The notes below the pieces were generated by a model. That model was not told the DNA's origin. It saw only the letters and a list, made by a program, of their open reading frames with translations, and ran no database searches. DNA of 10,307 nucleotides from Gammaproteobacteria bacterium (GTDB taxonomy: Bacteria; Pseudomonadota; Gammaproteobacteria; DRJJ01): contig DRJJ01000011.1 of NCBI GenBank assembly GCA_011052255.1, positions 1 through 10,307 on the forward strand, in the 5' to 3' direction. The position numbers and the translations under genes were made by a program. Below, piece by piece: positions 6,878 to 10,307 of this stretch (position 1 is its first letter; each line of letters begins with the position of its first letter).

Positions 6878-9800
6878 CTTTTGTCTCCACGTCACTCAGG
6901 CGACAATACGCAGCCTGTTCTTCCGCCAGCGGTGGCTTGCCAAGTAGATGCCTCACCCGTTTACAGGTCCACAAACGTAAATCATCAACAATCATATAAA
7001 AACTGGGTAACGCGATCAAAATCAGGGCTGTTGCAAACAGTAATCCAAAACCGAGACTGATTGCCATTGGTGACAGAAAGGCTGTCTGGCCGGTGGCAAA
7101 AAAGATCAGTGGCGACACACCCAGAAAGGTGGTGATAGTGGTCAGCAGGATCGGGCGCACCCGCACTCTGCCCGCCTCGACCATCGCATCGATACGCTCC
7201 ATGCCCTCAGCACGCTTACGTTTGGCAAAGTCTATCAGGATCAGTGAATCATTAACGATAATGCCCGCCAGGGCCAGAAAGCCGATGATAGACAAAAACT
7301 GTAAATGGTAGGAAAAAAGTACATGACCCACCACCACTCCTATCATGCCAAAGGGTATCGCGAACATCACTACCAGCGGGTCCAGCAACGATTTAAACAA
7401 GGCACTCAGAATAAAAAAGATAATCGCCAGCGAGATCAGTAACGCACGCCCCATGTCATCAAACGACTCGGAAGTTTTCTTTTTCTCACCCAGAAACAGT
7501 AATTCGTAACCTTTATTTTTCTCTGAGAGCAGAGCATATTTTTTTTGCACCACAGCAATCACTTCCCGTGGCGTGGTCACGAGATCATCCACCTCCGCAG
7601 AAATAGTCGCCAGTCGCTTCATCTCACGACGGTTTATCGTATCCAGCGCCCGACCTTTGGTTAAGATCGCCACATCTCCCAGAAACACCATTTCTCCACT
7701 ATCCAGCGTTAGCGGTAGCGAAGCCAGCTCACTACGGTGCCGTACCGGGTCCGTGTAAATTAACCGCACCGGTATTCGTTCATCATCCACCGTGACCTGT
7801 ACTACCTCCAGACCAAGAAAACCGGTGCGTATCGCATCACCGATATCCTGCTGGCTCAAACCCAGTTCGCGCCCACGCGCATTGAGTGCATATTGATATT
7901 CAAGCTTGCCCGGCTCCATATTATGGTACACATCGTGTACACCTGGCAGTTTTTGCAGGTACGCAGTCACCTCATCTGCCAGATTTCTTAACTTGCTGCT
8001 ATCGCGCCCACTAATGCCAATTTCAATATCTTTGCCTGCCGGGCCACCCTGTGGCCGCAGAATAGACATCCGCTTAATACCGGGTAACACAGCCAGTTCA
8101 TCTCGTAACTGATTAATAATGTCAGGCGTATCACGCTCGCGCACCGCCCCTTCATAGCTGAACTTGAAGCTGACTACCGGGCTGATAAACCGTTCTATAA
8201 AGCCCTCGGGTTTACGTTTTTTCAGGTCGATCACACATTGTATGTACTGACTACCGACACGAAACCGATTGAAATCGATAAAGGTAAAACCAACATTGGT
8301 TAACAGGGTATCCAGTTCGTTTTTTCCCAACGAAGACATAATGGACTGCTCGACCTGCTTTGCAAGACTGTCCGAATCCTGCAAACTATAGGTATTAGGC
8401 GTCTCGATATTGATAAAAAACTGGCCCGTATCCACATGACCGAACAGCTTGAAAGGCAACCGCGTCTGAGCATAGGTCATGGTAATCGCCAGCACACTGA
8501 TTGTTAATGCTGCCGTCACATAACGCATATGCAGGCTTTTACGTAACAGACGCGTATAGCGTTTTAGCAATGCTGTCCAGTTCACCAGTCGCTTACGATC
8601 AGACGATACCTTCTGTACGCGTAAAATTTCTGCTGCATGTGATGGCAACACACCAAAGGCCTCAAACAAGGACCCGAGCAGCGAGGCGGTCACCACTATC
8701 GGAATCACCTTGATAAATTCACCCAGTGTGCCACCGATCGCAAACATTGGTATAAATGCTGCGATCGTGGTGGTCGTGGATGCTATCACCGGCCAGAAAA
8801 CCTCGCGCGCACCTTTTTCTGCCGCAGGTCTTGCCGCCATGCCTTCTTCCATGTGGCGGTAGACGTTCTCATTTACGATAATCGCATCATCAACAATCAT
8901 TCCCAGCGCAATTAAGAAGGCAAACAGGGACACCATGTTGATGGTATAACCCAGATAGTATAATGCGATCACTGCCACCAGAAATGAAACCGGAATACCC
9001 AGTGCGGTAATAAATGCAACACGAAAATTCAGAAACAGGTAGAGCGACAGCAATACCAGCGCCAGCCCGATCACACCGGACGACTTGACGGTATTGAGCC
9101 GGTTACGAACATACACCGATAAATCACTGAACACGCCCGCACGTACGGCTGGGGGTAACTCGTCAATCAGACTGCGACTCATCTCATGGACACGGTTCGA
9201 TACCTCGATAGTCGAGGCCTGTGCAGTTTTGGTCACAGTGAGATTAACCGACGGCTTACCGTTAAAATGACCGATGGTCACGGATTCTTCCAGGCGACGT
9301 TCGACCTTTGCCACATCACCTAGTAACAGCTGACCACTGCCCGGTGCTGATTTCAACACGATGGCACGGATACTTTCCGGATCTGGCGACACACCCGTAC
9401 CGCGCAGCAGGATATCACCTTCTCCCGCCTTCAGGGTGCCACCCGGCAGATCACGTAAATTTTCGCGCAAGGCTCTTTTCAACGTTTGCAGGGAAAGCTT
9501 GCGCGCAGCCAGTACATCTGGATTCACCTGCACCCAGATCTCCCACTCACGCAGACCCGCCACACCGATACTGGCCACACCTTTTATGGTTTGTAATTTA
9601 TCCTTAATGTCATTGGCAATCTCAGACAAATAAGCATTACCAACATCGCCGTATACAGCCAGGCTAATAACCGGAAAACGTGTCTCCAGTCTGCTTAATT
9701 CAGGGGACTCTGCCTCAGCTGGTAAATCCGTAATGGTATCGATCGTATTGCGCGCATCACGCATGAAACTGTCAACATTACTACCGGATTTAAGACTGAT

Positions 9801-10070
9801 ATTTACCGTCGACAGGCCTTCCCGACTACTGGACTGTATGACATCAATATCCGCCTTGCCTTCAAACGCCTCCTCTATCGTCAAAGTAATCTGACGTTCC
9901 ACATCTTCCGGTGGCGCCCCTTCATAGATGGTTGTAATGCGCACCCGATCCAGCTCAATGACCGGAAACATCTCCTGCGGCATCGAAAACCAGGATAGCA
10001 CGCCGGCAATCACAATCAGACACAAAAGCAGGTTCATGAACAGCGGGTTACGTATCGAGAAGGAAATCAT
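6867..10070 (-). CDS. RND (HAE1/AcrB-type) efflux transporter permease
   Basis: A 1067-residue inner-membrane proton-driven exporter, normally trimeric and working with a periplasmic adaptor and an outer-membrane TolC-type channel. The fold is the usual doubled plan: TM1 (about 9-28), a first periplasmic loop, TM2-6 (about 330-475), TM7 (about 515-533), a second periplasmic loop, and TM8-12 (about 873-1027). TM4 carries the proton-relay pair D394-D395 in GMIVDDAIIVNENVY. TM10 reads GIIVNDSLILIDF, so the position of AcrB Lys940 is Asn here; the basic RVRVRPILLTT block with the TM11 arginine is kept. I place the start at the ATG at 10070, giving MISFSIRNPLF as expected for the family, 7 nt after the adaptor stop. 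An in-frame ATG at 10175 would add 35 residues that overlap the adaptor gene. Substrate is not predictable; drug, detergent-like or lipid export are all possible. No outer-membrane channel gene is seen in the window. Confidence 0.95.
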   Translation of the reverse strand: MISFSIRNPLFMNLLLCLIVIAGVLSWFSMPQEMFPVIELDRVRITTIYEGAPPEDVERQITLTIEEAFEGKADIDVIQSSSREGLSTVNISLKSGSNVDSFMRDARNTIDTITDLPAEAESPELSRLETRFPVISLAVYGDVGNAYLSEIANDIKDKLQTIKGVASIGVAGLREWEIWVQVNPDVLAARKLSLQTLKRALRENLRDLPGGTLKAGEGDILLRGTGVSPDPESIRAIVLKSAPGSGQLLLGDVAKVERRLEESVTIGHFNGKPSVNLTVTKTAQASTIEVSNRVHEMSRSLIDELPPAVRAGVFSDLSVYVRNRLNTVKSSGVIGLALVLLSLYLFLNFRVAFITALGIPVSFLVAVIALYYLGYTINMVSLFAFLIALGMIVDDAIIVNENVYRHMEEGMAARPAAEKGAREVFWPVIASTTTTIAAFIPMFAIGGTLGEFIKVIPIVVTASLLGSLFEAFGVLPSHAAEILRVQKVSSDRKRLVNWTALLKRYTRLLRKSLHMRYVTAALTISVLAITMTYAQTRLPFKLFGHVDTGQFFINIETPNTYSLQDSDSLAKQVEQSIMSSLGKNELDTLLTNVGFTFIDFNRFRVGSQYIQCVIDLKKRKPEGFIERFISPVVSFKFSYEGAVRERDTPDIINQLRDELAVLPGIKRMSILRPQGGPAGKDIEIGISGRDSSKLRNLADEVTAYLQKLPGVHDVYHNMEPGKLEYQYALNARGRELGLSQQDIGDAIRTGFLGLEVVQVTVDDERIPVRLIYTDPVRHRSELASLPLTLDSGEMVFLGDVAILTKGRALDTINRREMKRLATISAEVDDLVTTPREVIAVVQKKYALLSEKNKGYELLFLGEKKKTSESFDDMGRALLISLAIIFFILSALFKSLLDPLVVMFAIPFGMIGVVVGHVLFSYHLQFLSIIGFLALAGIIVNDSLILIDFAKRKRAEGMERIDAMVEAGRVRVRPILLTTITTFLGVSPLIFFATGQTAFLSPMAISLGFGLLFATALILIALPSFYMIVDDLRLWTCKRVRHLLGKPPLAEEQAAYCRLSDVETKDEG
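6885..6888 (-). promoter_or_regulatory. Ribosome binding site deciding the amgK start
   Basis: GGAG on the minus strand, 7 nt before the ATG at 6877, embedded within the last codons of the RND pump gene. It is the best Shine-Dalgarno match near this junction. It supports the 335-residue AmgK over the GTG-started longer form and implies translation coupled to the pump gene. Confidence 0.7.
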
Positions 10071-10077
10071 ACCTGAT

Positions 10078-10307
10078 TTAGTCCGCAGCCTTTTCCAACC
10101 GGCCTTTCTGCTGAACCATTGTGACCAGCTGACCATCATACAAGGCAGCCACATCGCGGCTGACAAAATATTCACCTGCCGTCACTCCCTGACTGATCCG
10201 TATCATGTCGTCCACATGCCCTGTAGTCTGTACCAGTCGTTTCTGTAGCTTGCCGTCTTTCACAAGCATCAGATAACTACTGCCCTGGTCGTGTAATACG
10301 GCACTTG
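10078..10307 (-). CDS. RND periplasmic adaptor (membrane fusion protein), C-terminal part
   Basis: The last 76 or so codons of a gene whose start lies beyond the right edge; the stop TAA is at 10078-10080. The sequence ALVH-like turn SAVLHDQGSSYLMLVKDGKLQKR, and then TGHVDDMIRISQGVTAGEYFVSRDVAALYDGQLV, has the layout of the C-terminal membrane-proximal beta domain of HlyD/AcrA-type adaptors (a strand reading the value, a TG turn, a glycine-marked I.QGV.AGE block, and a final L.DGQLV strand). Adaptors of this type bridge the RND pump and the outer-membrane channel. It is followed after 7 nt by the pump gene, the standard adaptor-pump order. The N-terminal lipoprotein or signal sequence, lipoyl and hairpin domains are outside the window, so the subtype cannot be judged. 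Confidence 0.85.
   Translation of the reverse strand, partial: SAVLHDQGSSYLMLVKDGKLQKRLVQTTGHVDDMIRISQGVTAGEYFVSRDVAALYDGQLVTMVQQKGRLEKAAD

Noticed and set aside
9308..9607. Plus-strand open frames inside the RND pump gene
   Set aside because: Antisense shadows of a clearly coding, conserved gene; composition and lack of motifs give no support.
10071..10175. 35-residue N-terminal extension of the RND pump from the ATG at 10175
   Set aside because: It overlaps the adaptor coding sequence in another frame and adds residues unlike RND N-termini; the ATG at 10070 gives the expected MISFSIRNPLF start 7 nt after the adaptor stop.

Overview
The window reads as a chromosomal piece of a gammaproteobacterium. 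The support is a LipA very close to the enterobacterial and pseudomonad form, and the MurNAc/GlcNAc salvage pair amgK-murU, which is typical of Gram-negatives such as Pseudomonas. A HAE1-type RND pump with its own periplasmic adaptor and a GCS2-type ligase next to an M14 aspartoacylase-like enzyme fit the same picture. Genus cannot be named from the sequence. No rRNA, tRNA, CRISPR array, transposase or phage gene is visible.

Layout, left to right. A nearly complete lipoyl synthase (1-966, +) enters from the left edge. It converges on a membrane diguanylate cyclase (996-2273, -), which has a good sigma70-type promoter just upstream (2351-2380). Next comes a two-gene minus-strand unit: a GCS2-family carboxylate-amine ligase (3426-4853) followed after 9 nt by an M14 aspartoacylase/AstE-like hydrolase (2400-3416). 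A 319-nt intergenic region (4854-5172) holds two palindromic elements: a perfect 31-bp inverted repeat around a 51-nt structured loop (4966-5078), and a 13-bp hairpin (5134-5168) that starts 4 nt past the murU stop. The right half is one tightly packed minus-strand operon, in transcription order: RND periplasmic adaptor (10307-10078, its start lies outside the window), RND inner-membrane pump (10070-6867), sugar kinase AmgK (6877-5870, overlapping the pump stop by 11 nt) and uridylyltransferase MurU (5859-5173, 10 nt after amgK).

How the genes work together. AmgK phosphorylates recycled MurNAc/GlcNAc at the anomeric carbon, and MurU turns MurNAc-1-P into UDP-MurNAc, bypassing de novo synthesis. 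Here these two genes are translationally knitted to an RND pump, which suggests co-expression of an envelope transporter with a cell-wall salvage route. The ligase-hydrolase pair looks like a make-and-break module for an amide or peptide-like compound of unknown identity. All genes are intact apart from the two cut by the window edges. Little noncoding space is present apart from the 126-nt (2274-2399) and 319-nt gaps.
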